DNA of 64,000 nt from Taklimakanibacter deserti (GCA_003574785.1 QORU01000001.1:186001-250000); one strand, 5' to 3'. Shown: positions 44,358-52,858, counted from the stretch's first letter. Translations and numbers: made by a program. The notes: a model not told the origin generated them from the sequence alone.

Positions 44358-45275
44358 CTACTTCCCGATATCGGCGAGCGCGAAGGGCGTCGTCTGATAG
44401 ACCTCGTTGATCCAGTTGCCGAACAGGAGATGGGCGTGGCTGCGCCAGCGGTTCTCCGGCGTGCGATGGGGATCGTTGTCCGGATAGTAGTCCTTAGGCA
44501 GCTCGATCGGCTTGTTGGCCTTGACATCGCGCCAATATTCCTCGCCGAGGGAGGCCGTGTCATATTCGACATGGTTGAACATATAGAGCGAGCGATGCGC
44601 CTTGTCCTCGATCAGGCAGAGGCCGGCCTCATCCGATTCCATCAATATGTCGAGCCCATGATCGGTGGGGATGTCGGCGCGGCGCACTTCCGTCCAGCGT
44701 GAGACGGGGATCGAGAAGTCATCCGAGAAGCCGCGCAGATAGGGCGAGGCGGGCTTGAGGTTCTTGTGGCGATAGACGCCGAAGAGCTTCTTGGGCAGCG
44801 TGTGCTTGGGAACGCCGTGGAAGTGATTGAGGCCGGCTTGCGCGCCCCAGCAGATATGGAAGCTCGAATGGACGTTGCTCTGCGTCCAGTCGAAGATGCG
44901 CTCGAGCTCGTCCCAATAGGTGACGTCGGAGAATTCGAGCAGCTCGATCGGCGCTCCCGTTATGATGAAGCCGTCGAATTTCTGCGCCTCGACGTCCTCC
45001 CAGTCGCGGTAGAAGGCGATGATGTGGTCATTGGGGGTGTTCTTGGGCACGTGATTGGTCATCTTGACGAGCGTCAGCTCGACCTGAAGCGGCGTGGCCC
45101 CCAAGAGGCGCGCGAACTGCGTCTCCGTCCTGATCTTGGTCGGCATGAGATTGAGCAGGCCGATATGCAGGGGACGGATGTCCTGGCGGGCGGCGGTTTC
45201 CTCGCTCATCACCATGACGCCTTCCTGTTCGAGCGTCGCTGTGGCCGGCAGATCGTTGGGAATCTTGATGGGCAT
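44358..45275 (-). CDS. metA: Homoserine O-acyltransferase MetA, acetyl-type by residue 111
   Basis: This is a 305-residue MetA-family enzyme with catalytic C142 in [10 protein letters not shown] and the acyl-specificity loop [10 protein letters not shown]. Residue 111 is Glu in this numbering. In known MetA enzymes Glu here favours acetyl-CoA and Gly favours succinyl-CoA, so this is likely homoserine O-acetyltransferase. It commits homoserine to methionine. The ATG at 45275 lies 6 bp after the stop of an ATPase gene; a GTG at 45281 is an alternative start. No SAM riboswitch is visible between them. Confidence 0.9.
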   Translation of the reverse strand: MPIKIPNDLPATATLEQEGVMVMSEETAARQDIRPLHIGLLNLMPTKIRTETQFARLLGATPLQVELTLVKMTNHVPKNTPNDHIIAFYRDWEDVEAQKFDGFIITGAPIELLEFSDVTYWDELERIFDWTQSNVHSSFHICWGAQAGLNHFHGVPKHTLPKKLFGVYRHKNLKPASPYLRGFSDDFSIPVSRWTEVRRADIPTDHGLDILMESDEAGLCLIEDKAHRSLYMFNHVEYDTASLGEEYWRDVKANKPIELPKDYYPDNDPHRTPENRWRSHAHLLFGNWINEVYQTTPFALADIGK

Positions 45276-45281
45276 GGTCAC

Positions 45282-46139
45282 TCAACCGTCGATCGCGCGC
45301 GACACGAGATCGAGAAAGTCCTTTTCTGTCTTCACCTTGGGCACGTCTTCCATCTTCACTGAATAGCCGAAGTTACGGGCGATCGCCTGGTAGAGCGGGA
45401 TGCGGTGATGCACAAGCTGCTCAAAGCCCCAGGCGGCGAAGCCGTCGGGATCGACCTCGCAATCCTCGTTGATGGCGTTGATCTTCTTGTACTCCGCCCA
45501 TTTCTCGTCGAGGAAGCGCGGCTGATAATACATCGGTTTGGGCATCTTGCGGAAGCGTTCGACCAGCATGCGGGCATGCGCCGGAGTTCCCTCGATGTAG
45601 AGAAGCAGCGTGTTGTCGGCGAGGCATTGCAGCACCGGATCGCTGAAATCCTCAGGATCGACGACCTCGCACAGGCTGCCGCCGGAATCGCAGATGAAAT
45701 GGCTGTAGCCATAGATGTCGCGCGAGCGCTCGATGAAGGCCGGCACGTCCTTGAGGGCGCTGATCTCGCCTTCGCGATGCTGCGCCTGGCGCCGCTTGTA
45801 TTCGGCGAAATCGATGCCGCCTTTCTCGGGGTTGCCGGGCTTGCCGAGATAGGTCGACAGGGGTTCCAGGTTCTGGAAGGTGATGTTGGAGGAGATATAG
45901 ATCGAATCCGAGCGCAGGAGGTCGCGCAGGAACCGGACCTTCATCGCCTCGCGCTTGAAATTGTCGACGATATGCTCGCCCATGTAGCGCGTGCCGATGC
46001 GGTAATCGACCGAATAGTGGAACCAGGCGCGGCCCTGCAGCAGGTCGGCCAGGGTGGTCTTGCCGACCCCGGACATGCCGAAGACGGTCACGGCCTTGTT
46101 CGGCCAGTCCCGGAACTCCTTGCTGGTCTTGAAACGCAT
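45282..46139 (-). CDS. P-loop ATPase of unknown function, operon partner of metA
   Basis: This is a 285-residue protein with a clear Walker A, GMSGVGKTT (residues 21-29), then HYSVDYRIGTRYMGE and FICDSGGSLCEVVDPEDF. The C-terminal half is rich in charged helices. It resembles small-molecule kinases or shikimate-kinase-like folds more than regulatory AAA+ proteins. It is directly upstream of metA and very likely co-transcribed. I recognise no characterised relative and assign no function. Confidence 0.8.
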   Translation of the reverse strand: MRFKTSKEFRDWPNKAVTVFGMSGVGKTTLADLLQGRAWFHYSVDYRIGTRYMGEHIVDNFKREAMKVRFLRDLLRSDSIYISSNITFQNLEPLSTYLGKPGNPEKGGIDFAEYKRRQAQHREGEISALKDVPAFIERSRDIYGYSHFICDSGGSLCEVVDPEDFSDPVLQCLADNTLLLYIEGTPAHARMLVERFRKMPKPMYYQPRFLDEKWAEYKKINAINEDCEVDPDGFAAWGFEQLVHHRIPLYQAIARNFGYSVKMEDVPKVKTEKDFLDLVSRAIDG

Positions 46140-46225
46140 CGGTTGTCCTCAAAGTCGCCCGCGGTTCAATAGCTTATGCGGGCCCTCAAGAGCAACCGGC
46201 CCGCCATGCCGGGTAAACAGGGCAG

Positions 46226-46250
46226 ATTCCACACTTTTCCGGATCATGCT
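46226..46250. repeat. Half copy of the dispersed palindromic repeat
   Basis: The right half (ATTCCACACTTTTCCGGATC followed by ATGCT) matches the core of the full elements at 2960, 8962 and 31751, but the left half is missing or diverged. It lies before the FAD oxidoreductase start. Confidence 0.6.
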
Positions 46251-46277
46251 CTAGAATGCTGGAAGGGTAGAGATTCG

Positions 46278-47591
46278 GTGAACCAGCCCATGGGCAGCGA
46301 GACTTCTCAGACCTGGTATGAGGCGACGGCGCCAGCGCCGTCGCGCGAAGACTTGGGCCCGCCCAGGGGCGTGGCGGCCTGCGATGTCTGCGTCATCGGT
46401 GGGGGGCTTGCCGGCATCACCACGGCACGGGAGCTGCAGAAGCGCGGCCGGATCGTCGTGCTGCTCGAAGCGAAGCAGCTCGCCTGGGGCGCGTCCGGAC
46501 GCAATGCCGGTTTCGTCGGCAATGGCTTTGCCGCCGGGATCGAGGAGATCATAGAGCGTGTGGGCCTCAGGAACGCGCAGGCCCTTTACCGGCTCTCGGC
46601 GCATGGCACCGAATATGTCCGCCGCGAGGTCCAGCGCCTCGACGCCTCGATCAAGATGGGTGACGGCATCATCATCGCCCAGAGGGTGGACGATCCCGCG
46701 GGGGCGCGCCGCTATGCGGCGATGATGCTGCGCGACTTCAATGAGGGGCTCGACGTGCTCTCGACCGAGCAGACGCGCGAAATCCTGGTGACCGATCGCT
46801 ATTATCAGAGCATCAGGAACCCGCGCAGCCTGCTCATCCATCCCTTGCGCTATGCCCGCGCCCTCGCCGACGACGCCCAGCATTGCGGGGTGAAGATCCA
46901 TGAGAACACCCCGGCGCTCAGCGTGCGCAAAGAGGGCACCAGCCTCGTCGTGCGGACCGCTTATGGCGAGATCCACGCCCGGCATGTCGTCCACTGCGTC
47001 TCTTCGCTCGACCGCCGCATCCATCCGCCGACCGGCCGCGCCGTCCTGCCGGTCGCGACTTATGTCGCCGTCACCGAGCCCCTGGAGCAGGACGCGATCA
47101 GGGTGCGTTCAGGCATAGGCGATATGCGCCGGGCCGGCGATTACTACCGCCTGATCCCGGACAACCGGGTCCTGTGGGGCGGGCGGATCACCACGCGGGT
47201 GAGCACGCCTTCGCGTCTGGCACGGATGCTCAAGCAGGATATGCTGTCGGTCTATCCGCAGCTCGGCGCCCCCAAGATCGACTATGCCTGGGCGGGCCTC
47301 ATGGCCTATGCGTTGCACAAGATGCCGCTCATCGGGCGGGCGCCCGACGGACAGTGGTTCGCGACGGCTTTCGGCGGCCATGGTCTCAACACGACGGCCA
47401 TGGCGGGCCTCCTGCTGGCGGGCGCCATCGCCGATGGCGACGACGAATACCGCCGCTTCGCCGCTTTCGCGCCGCGATGGGCCGGTGGTCCCTTCGGTCG
47501 CATCGGCGTGCAGGCGAATTACTGGCTGATGCAGGCGCGCGACCGGCGCGACGAAAAGGCGGCGCGGCAAGTAAGGCTCGCAGCGGAGTGA
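46278..47591 (+). CDS. FAD-dependent oxidoreductase, D-amino-acid-oxidase (DAO) family
   Basis: This is a 437-residue DAO-fold enzyme. The dinucleotide site CVIGGGLAGITTARELQKRG follows a ~40-residue head, and ASGRNAGFV is the flavin contact typical of the group. The C-terminal FAGLMAYALHKMPLIGR-type block (here WAGLMAYALHKMPLIG) and FGGHGLNTT close the FAD site. GTG 46278 has GGAAGGG upstream; ATG 46290 is also possible. Relatives oxidise amines such as glycine, sarcosine or putrescine derivatives. It is 2 bp from the Rieske-flavodoxin gene, so they form an operon and may share electrons. Confidence 0.88.
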   Translation: MNQPMGSETSQTWYEATAPAPSREDLGPPRGVAACDVCVIGGGLAGITTARELQKRGRIVVLLEAKQLAWGASGRNAGFVGNGFAAGIEEIIERVGLRNAQALYRLSAHGTEYVRREVQRLDASIKMGDGIIIAQRVDDPAGARRYAAMMLRDFNEGLDVLSTEQTREILVTDRYYQSIRNPRSLLIHPLRYARALADDAQHCGVKIHENTPALSVRKEGTSLVVRTAYGEIHARHVVHCVSSLDRRIHPPTGRAVLPVATYVAVTEPLEQDAIRVRSGIGDMRRAGDYYRLIPDNRVLWGGRITTRVSTPSRLARMLKQDMLSVYPQLGAPKIDYAWAGLMAYALHKMPLIGRAPDGQWFATAFGGHGLNTTAMAGLLLAGAIADGDDEYRRFAAFAPRWAGGPFGRIGVQANYWLMQARDRRDEKAARQVRLAAE

Positions 47592-47593
47592 GC

Positions 47594-48679
47594 ATGCCCC
47601 ACAGCGAAGACTGGATCGACATCGGTGCGGCAGATGAACTCGGGGCGCAAGCCTTGCAGCCCATCGAGGTGCAATCGGTCAAGATCGCTCTCTCCTGCGC
47701 GGCCCGTACCTTTGGCGCGGTCCACAATGCCTGCAATCACGTCGGCGGTCCGCTCGGCGAAGGCGCGCTCGATGGCGACTACATCGTCTGTCCCTGGCAC
47801 CAGTGGAAATTCCACCGGGTGACGGGGCTTGGCGAGCCCGGTTTCGAAGAGGACCGAGTGCCATCCTTTCCGGTCAAGGTCGAGAATGGCCGCGTGCTGC
47901 TGCAACTCAGGCCGACCAAGCGGCAGAAGGCGCCGCATGAGCCGCATCCTCTGGCGCGGCCGGTACTTCGCGCCGAGGGGCCTGTTCGTGTCGCCGGCAT
48001 CTCGACGACGGCGATGGACAAGAGGGCGCCGCGCTATTCGGGCTCCGATGACCTTCTGGGCTCGTCGCTCAAGGCGGCAGAGGCCTTGGGCTGCGAAACC
48101 CGGCTCATCAAGCTCAATGACCTCAAATTCAGAGCATGCGAGGGCTATTACTCGAAGGCGGCGCAGGCCTGCACCTGGCCGTGCTCGATCACCCAGATGC
48201 GACCCAAGGACGAACTGACCCCCGTCTATGAGGCGCTGGTGCATTGGGCCGACGCGGTGATCATCGCAACACCCATCCGCTGGGGGCAGGCGAGCTCGCT
48301 CTATTTCCGCATGGCCGAACGGCTCAATTGCATCCAGAACCAAGTCACCACGCATAACCGGGTGCTGATCCGCAACAAGGTCGCGTCCTTCATCATCGTC
48401 GGCGGCCAGGACAATGTGCAAGGTGTCGTCGGCCAGATACTGGGCTTCTTCGCCGAGCTCGGCTTCCACTTTCCGCAGTTTCCGTTCATTGCGCATTCGC
48501 GCGGCTGGGCGGCCGAGGACATGGAGCGCAATGTCGCCGAGGTGCGCTCATCGGCTGAATTGCATCGCGGTGCCGCGGATCTCGCAGGCCGCACGGTCGC
48601 GCTGGCGCAGCGGCTTCTCGACACCGAGCCGGCCGAGAAGATCCGCCGCGGCGGACGCAAGGCGCACGCGCTCGACTAG
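47594..48679 (+). CDS. Fused Rieske ferredoxin and NADPH-dependent FMN reductase
   Basis: This is a 361-residue protein with two domains. Residues 5-110 are a Rieske 2Fe-2S domain with ligands C47-x-H49 and C66-x2-H69 (NACNHVGG and VCPWHQW). Residues ~130-345 are a flavodoxin-fold FMN-binding domain starting VRVAGISTTAMDKRAPRYSG, with ATPIRWGQASSLYFRMAERL as the FMN loop. Both are electron carriers, so the fusion could pass electrons from NAD(P)H through FMN to the Rieske cluster, or the reverse. It follows the FAD oxidase gene by 2 bp. I know of no characterised protein with this fusion. No oxygenase subunit is present nearby. Confidence 0.8.
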   Translation: MPHSEDWIDIGAADELGAQALQPIEVQSVKIALSCAARTFGAVHNACNHVGGPLGEGALDGDYIVCPWHQWKFHRVTGLGEPGFEEDRVPSFPVKVENGRVLLQLRPTKRQKAPHEPHPLARPVLRAEGPVRVAGISTTAMDKRAPRYSGSDDLLGSSLKAAEALGCETRLIKLNDLKFRACEGYYSKAAQACTWPCSITQMRPKDELTPVYEALVHWADAVIIATPIRWGQASSLYFRMAERLNCIQNQVTTHNRVLIRNKVASFIIVGGQDNVQGVVGQILGFFAELGFHFPQFPFIAHSRGWAAEDMERNVAEVRSSAELHRGAADLAGRTVALAQRLLDTEPAEKIRRGGRKAHALD

Positions 48680-48752
48680 CTGGAAGCCCCATTTGACGAA
48701 TCGTCATGGGAATGCTCGCTTCAGGTCTATCGAATAACGGGATGGATCTCTC

Positions 48753-49496
48753 GTGGACATTGCTCTTGCCGGCTTTTGGGGCTTGGTAAGCGGTTCCGCG
48801 CTTCTGATCGGAGCCGCTGTCGGCTTTCTTGCCAATATTCAACAGCGGATCATCGCCGCAATCATGGCTTTCGGCAGCGGTGTTTTGATTTCCGCCCTTT
48901 CTTTCGAGCTCATGGACAAGGCCTATCAACGGGGCGGCATCGATTCAACCGCATCGGGCTTCATTGCCGGTGCAGTCGTCTACACAGCCGCCAACGTGTA
49001 TCTCTCCGGCCATGGCGCCAGGCACCGCAAGCGATCCGGCGAGAAACACTCCTCCGTCGAGAACAATGGAGCCGCAATTGCAGTTGGTGCACTTTTGGAC
49101 GGCATTCCGGAATCGATCGTCATCGGCGTGAGCATGATCGGCGGAGGTGTCGTGAGCTGGGTCGCCGTGGTGGCGATCTTCCTGTCCAACATACCAGAGG
49201 GCCTGTCGAGCGCATTGGGGATGAAAAGGGCCGGTCGGTCCGCATTATATGTTTTCGGGCTCTGGGGCGGCATCGCCGTGATCTCGGGAATTGCTTCTCT
49301 CACCGGCTATGTGGTCTTCCGCGATGTCTCCGCCGACGCGATCGCCGCGACTGAAGCCATTGCCGCGGGCGCCATTCTGGCGATGATCGCGGATACGATG
49401 ATACCCGAGGCCTTCGAGACAACCCATAACTACTCAGGACTTATAACAGTCCTCGGATTTATCGCTGCGTTTGGGTTATCCAAACTAGCGGGGTAA
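48753..49496 (+). CDS. ZIP-family metal transporter-like membrane protein
   Basis: This is a 247-residue membrane protein with about 7-8 helices and the ZIP motif helices. ALLDGIPESIVIGVSMIG and FLSNIPEGLSSALGMKR carry the metal-binding Asp/Glu and Asn residues. ZIP proteins import divalent metals. A GTG at 48753 is the best start. The gene stands alone with about 70 bp before it. Confidence 0.82.
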   Translation: MDIALAGFWGLVSGSALLIGAAVGFLANIQQRIIAAIMAFGSGVLISALSFELMDKAYQRGGIDSTASGFIAGAVVYTAANVYLSGHGARHRKRSGEKHSSVENNGAAIAVGALLDGIPESIVIGVSMIGGGVVSWVAVVAIFLSNIPEGLSSALGMKRAGRSALYVFGLWGGIAVISGIASLTGYVVFRDVSADAIAATEAIAAGAILAMIADTMIPEAFETTHNYSGLITVLGFIAAFGLSKLAG

Positions 49497-49539
49497 TCCA
49501 GTCCGGCGCCCGACATCAACGGAAACAGGCTTCCGAAAA

Positions 49540-49854
49540 TCACCCCGCAAACTTCAACCCGAAAATGCCGCCGATGATGACGGCGATGCAGACGAGCCGC
49601 GCCACATGTGCCGGATCGCCCATGAGCCACATGCCGAGCAAAGCGGTGCCGACCGCGCCGATGCCGGTCCACATCGCATAGGCCGTGCCGACCGGCAGGG
49701 TCTTGAGCGCCAGGCCCAGCAAGACCAGGCTGATGATCATGCTGAGGGCGGTGAGAAGTGACGGCACCGGCTTCGTGAAGCCATCCGTGTATTTCAGGCC
49801 GATGGCCCAGCCGATCTCGAAAAGACCGGCGACAACAAGAAAAAGCCACGCCAT
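49540..49854 (-). CDS. sugE: SugE/Gdx-type small multidrug-resistance exporter (guanidinium)
   Basis: This is a 104-residue four-helix DMT protein. The key glutamate E13 in AGLFEIGWAIGLKYTDG, together with GTAYAMWTGIGAVGTALLG and the final GLKFAG, matches the Gdx/SugE group, which exports guanidinium in exchange for protons. The upstream RNA (49872-49921) is a guanidine-II riboswitch, which independently supports this function. AGAGG lies before the ATG. Confidence 0.93.
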   Translation of the reverse strand: MAWLFLVVAGLFEIGWAIGLKYTDGFTKPVPSLLTALSMIISLVLLGLALKTLPVGTAYAMWTGIGAVGTALLGMWLMGDPAHVARLVCIAVIIGGIFGLKFAG

Positions 49855-49871
49855 GACGAACCTCTGCTTTC

Positions 49872-49921
49872 TGCAGGGTCGTCCCGTGCACCGATCAAGG
49901 GAAAAGCGAGGTCGTCCTCGC
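49872..49921 (-). ncRNA. Guanidine-II (mini-ykkC) riboswitch
   Basis: Two hairpins with ACGA loops lie in tandem on the minus strand, ending 18 bp before the sugE ATG. Hairpin 1 is GCGAGG-ACGA-CCTCGC (49921-49906). Hairpin 2 is TGCACGGG-ACGA-CCCTGCA (49890-49872) with one bulged base. About 15 bases separate them. Paired hairpins with ACGR loops are the hallmark of the mini-ykkC/guanidine-II class, in which guanidine binding makes the two loops kiss and frees the ribosome site. The AGAGG ribosome site follows hairpin 2. The class regulates SMR-type exporters like this one. Confidence 0.88.
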
Positions 49922-49952
49922 GCCGCTCATATAGGAAGACGAGGACGGCCGA

Positions 49953-50105
49953 TCAAGCGCGCCAGAACGGTTTCCTGATCTCGGTCAACGCCTGCTCGAG
50001 GGTGAGGCCGATATCCTTGACGAGATGGTTGCCGAGTTCCAATTGCCGGACCAGATCGCGGCGATAACGGTGGCGGGCGATCCATGCTGCGAGTGTGTTA
50101 TGCAT
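49953..50105 (-). CDS. Small DUF1127 (YjiS-like) protein, 50 residues
   Basis: This miniprotein reads MHNTLAAWIARHRYRRDLVR and ends with a block that resembles the DUF1127 signature (LELGNHLVKDIGLTLEQALT). A perfect AGGAGG lies 6 bp before the ATG. It is divergent from the LysR gene at 50217, as the 79-residue DUF1127 gene is at 5547. Such proteins in alphaproteobacteria are implicated in RNA processing and phosphate or stress physiology. Confidence 0.82.
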   Translation of the reverse strand: MHNTLAAWIARHRYRRDLVRQLELGNHLVKDIGLTLEQALTEIRKPFWRA

Positions 50106-50216
50106 CTTGCCCTCCTCTTGCGGCGCTGATCCAGGCCTCCAGATACGGCCTCTTTATATCGAATTCAAAGCAAGCTATCTGGGGGTAAGGATCAGGAAAA
50201 CTAAGGCTTAACGGCA

Positions 50217-51098
50217 ATGCGCCTGCCATCTCTCAATGCCTTGCGGGCCTTTGAAGCAGCGGCCCGTCACCAGAGCTTCGCGCGCGCCGCGGCCGAGCTC
50301 CATGTCAGCGAGGGCGCCATCAGCCGGCATGTCAAGCTGCTCGAGGAGGAGCTTGGCCTGCCGCTCTTCATCCGCCGCGCGCGCCAGGTTGAGCTGACCG
50401 AGCATGGCCGCAAATTCCTGCCCGTGCTCAGCAAGGCCTTCAAGGCGATCGCCGCGGGTTTCGCCGATGTGGCGGCTGAAGCGCCGAAGCTCAGGCTCAT
50501 CAGCCAGCCAAGCTTTTCCATCCGCTGGCTCATACCGCGGCTCGATCTGTTCCGGCAGAATCACCCGGCCATCCAGGTCAATGTCACGACCGGCATCTAT
50601 GGATGGCCGGAAGCCATTGGCGGCGGCTACGACCTCGCTTTCGGCTGCGGCCCCCAGTGCCCCGAAGGCTGGGAAGCGATGCTGGTCGTCCCCGCCAGCA
50701 TGACGCCGGTCTGCTCGCCGCGCCTCATCGAGGGCCGCAGCATCAGGGCGCCGGCCGATCTCGGCCGTTTCAACCTTCTCCACACCACGCCGGATCGCCA
50801 CGACTGGCGAGTCTGGCTCGAGGAATTCGCGGCCGGCGATGTCGACCCGATGAGTGGGGAGACCTTTCCGCTTCTCGATACGGCGATCCAGGCAGCGGTG
50901 ATGGGGCAGGGCATCGCCATGGGCGACCTGACGCTGCTTACCGATGAGCTCAAGACCGGCAAGCTCGTCTGTCCGCTGCCCGAACTGGTGCTTCGTCGTG
51001 ATGCCGACAATTACTACGTCTATGGACCGTCGGCGAAATGGAGCAAGCCACGCGTGTTGGCCTTCCGGCAATGGCTTGAAGGCCTCACGCGGGACTAA
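50217..51098 (+). CDS. LysR-family transcriptional regulator, GcvA-like
   Basis: This is a 293-residue regulator. Its N-terminal helix-turn-helix (SLNALRAFEAAARHQSFARA and HVSEGAISRHVKLLEEELG) is typical of the GcvA group. A substrate-binding domain follows, with SFSIRWLIPRLDLF and GYDLAFGCGPQCPEGW. ATG 50217 follows a short divergent spacer from a DUF1127 gene, which is a likely target. Its end overlaps the convergent ankyrin gene by 4 bp. Confidence 0.9.
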   Translation: MRLPSLNALRAFEAAARHQSFARAAAELHVSEGAISRHVKLLEEELGLPLFIRRARQVELTEHGRKFLPVLSKAFKAIAAGFADVAAEAPKLRLISQPSFSIRWLIPRLDLFRQNHPAIQVNVTTGIYGWPEAIGGGYDLAFGCGPQCPEGWEAMLVVPASMTPVCSPRLIEGRSIRAPADLGRFNLLHTTPDRHDWRVWLEEFAAGDVDPMSGETFPLLDTAIQAAVMGQGIAMGDLTLLTDELKTGKLVCPLPELVLRRDADNYYVYGPSAKWSKPRVLAFRQWLEGLTRD

Positions 51099-51754
51099 GG
51101 TTTGGCGCCTGCCGCTTTCAGGATGCGCGCCATCTCGGCATAGCCGCGCTGCTCGGCATGGGCGAGCGGTGTCACGCCGTCGCGGTCGGCGAGGTTCACA
51201 TTGGCGCCGGCATCGACGAGCAGCTCGAGGATCTCGGTATGCGTCGGACCGCCATCGGAGAGAATGATGGTCTCGAGCAGTGCGGTCCAGCCCAGCCGGT
51301 TGACATGATCGATATTGATCCTGGTCTTGAGCAATTCGCGCACGATGTCGGGGTGACCATGATGCGAGGCCGGAATGAGACCCGTGCCGCCATAGCGGTT
51401 GACGCTGTTGAGATCGGCGCCCGCCTTGAGCGTCAGGCGCAGGATCTCGAGCCGGCCTTCGGCGGCGGCATAGAGATAGGGCGAATCCTGGATATTGTCC
51501 TTGGCGTTCACATCGGCCCCCGCGGCTATCAAGATGCGCGCCGCATCGACGGCATTGGCTTGCGTGGCGACGAGAAGGGCGGTGCGCTCGGAAGAGTCGC
51601 GCGCATCGACGCGTGCGCCCGACTTGAGCAAAGTCTCGATGCGCGCCGTGTCGTTGGCGCCGGCGGCCTTGTGGAGATCGGTTTCGGAAGCCATGGGTGA
51701 TTTGACCATTGCGAGCGTCAGAGCAAGGACTGTGAGCAAAGAGATGAAGCGCAT
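51095..51754 (-). CDS. Secreted ankyrin-repeat protein
   Basis: This is a 219-residue protein with a Sec signal (RFISLLTVLALTLAMVKS) and five to six ankyrin repeats from residue 24. The repeats show the GADVNAKDNIQDSPYLYAA and GADLNSVNRYGGTGL patterns. Ankyrin repeats bind proteins, so it may act in the periplasm as an adaptor. It is directly after the 84-residue gene, and the two may be co-transcribed. Confidence 0.87.
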   Translation of the reverse strand: MRFISLLTVLALTLAMVKSPMASETDLHKAAGANDTARIETLLKSGARVDARDSSERTALLVATQANAVDAARILIAAGADVNAKDNIQDSPYLYAAAEGRLEILRLTLKAGADLNSVNRYGGTGLIPASHHGHPDIVRELLKTRINIDHVNRLGWTALLETIILSDGGPTHTEILELLVDAGANVNLADRDGVTPLAHAEQRGYAEMARILKAAGAKP

Positions 51755-52009
51755 TCAATTTCCGCCACCGCTGCCGCCATCGCCTCCGCCACCACCAGCG
51801 TCTCCGCTGCCGCCGCCAACTCCGCCGTTGTCGCCAGCACTATCGTATCCGCGATGATTTGTGAAATCGGTCCGGACGGCAGCAGAGTCCATGTAGGGAT
51901 ACGATCCCGCCGCTGCGTCGGTCTTTGTCCTGGATCGACGATCTAGCCAAAAGGAACCCCAGAGCGCGGCGGCGGCAATCAACACCAAAAGAATGATGCC
52001 GGGATCCAT
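51755..52009 (-). CDS. Small membrane protein with Gly-rich tail, unknown
   Basis: This 84-residue protein has one N-terminal helix (GIILLVLIAAAALWGSFWL) and a tail ending in a glycine/aspartate-rich stretch (GGGSGDAGGGGGDGGSGGG). It lies between the MoxR gene (3-bp gap) and the ankyrin gene (next start one base later), so the three look like one operon. I recognise no family. Confidence 0.65.
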   Translation of the reverse strand: MDPGIILLVLIAAAALWGSFWLDRRSRTKTDAAAGSYPYMDSAAVRTDFTNHRGYDSAGDNGGVGGGSGDAGGGGGDGGSGGGN

Positions 52010-52012
52010 GGT

Positions 52013-52858
52013 TTATCTCCCTTCGCGCCTGGCCATGAAAGCGAGCTTCTCGAACAGCGACACATCCTGCTCGTTCTTGAGGAGCGCGCCATGGAGCGGC
52101 GGGATCAGCTTGCGCGGATCGCGCTCGCGCAAGGTCTCAGGGCTCACATCTTCATTCAACAAGAGCTTGATCCAGTCGAGAAGCTCCGACGTCGAGGGTT
52201 TCTTCTTGAGGCCCGGCACGTCGCGGATGTCGTAGAAGATGTTGAGCGCCTCATGGACGAGCTTGCCCTTGAGGCCGGGGAAGTGGACGTCGACGATCGC
52301 CTGCATCGTCTCGCGCTCGGGGAATTTGATATAGTGGAAAAAGCAGCGCCTGAGGAAAGCGTCCGGCAATTCCTTCTCGTTGTTGGAAGTGATGATAACG
52401 ATCGGACGCTGCTTCGCCTGGATGGTCTCGCCCGTCTCATAGACGAAGAATTCCATGCGATCGAGCTCCTGCAGGAGATCGTTGGGGAATTCGATGTCGG
52501 CCTTGTCGATCTCGTCGATCAGAAGGACAGGGCGATGGTCATGGGTGAACGCATCCCATAGCTTGCCGCGCTTGATGTAGTTGCGGATGTCATGGACGCG
52601 GGCGTCGCCCAGTTGCGAATCGCGCAGGCGGCTCACCGCATCATATTCGTAGAGACCCTGCTGCGCCTTGGTCGTCGACTTGATGTGCCATTCGATGAGG
52701 GGTGTTGCGAGGGCGGAAGCCACTTCGCGCGCCAGCACCGTCTTGCCGGTGCCGGGCTCGCCCTTGACGAGAAGCGGCCGCTCGAGGACGACCGCGGCAT
52801 TCACCGCCATGGTGAGATCGTCGGTTGCGACGTAATCCTTGGTGCCTTCAAACCGCAT
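52013..52858 (-). CDS. MoxR-type AAA+ ATPase
   Basis: This 281-residue ATPase has Walker A VKGEPGTGKT (residues 32-40, loop 33-40) and Walker B RPVLLIDEIDKAD. The pore/arginine-finger region is LPDAFLRRCFF, and a C-terminal lid domain follows. It belongs to the short MoxR group whose usual partner is the ~390-residue CoxE-like VWA protein. That partner is at 39021-40196. MoxR-VWA pairs act as chaperones for metalloenzyme assembly. The gene heads an apparent three-gene operon with a Gly-rich membrane protein and an ankyrin protein. Confidence 0.92.
   Translation of the reverse strand: MRFEGTKDYVATDDLTMAVNAAVVLERPLLVKGEPGTGKTVLAREVASALATPLIEWHIKSTTKAQQGLYEYDAVSRLRDSQLGDARVHDIRNYIKRGKLWDAFTHDHRPVLLIDEIDKADIEFPNDLLQELDRMEFFVYETGETIQAKQRPIVIITSNNEKELPDAFLRRCFFHYIKFPERETMQAIVDVHFPGLKGKLVHEALNIFYDIRDVPGLKKKPSTSELLDWIKLLLNEDVSPETLRERDPRKLIPPLHGALLKNEQDVSLFEKLAFMARREGR

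Noticed and set aside
46140..46277. A SAM-II riboswitch before the ATPase-metA operon
   Set aside because: I looked for the class signature on the minus strand upstream of 46139 and did not find the conserved pseudoknot sequence.
47174..47593. An upstream extension of the Rieske-flavodoxin gene
   Set aside because: The extension overlaps the end of the FAD oxidase gene in another frame. The Rieske domain starts properly at ATG 47594.
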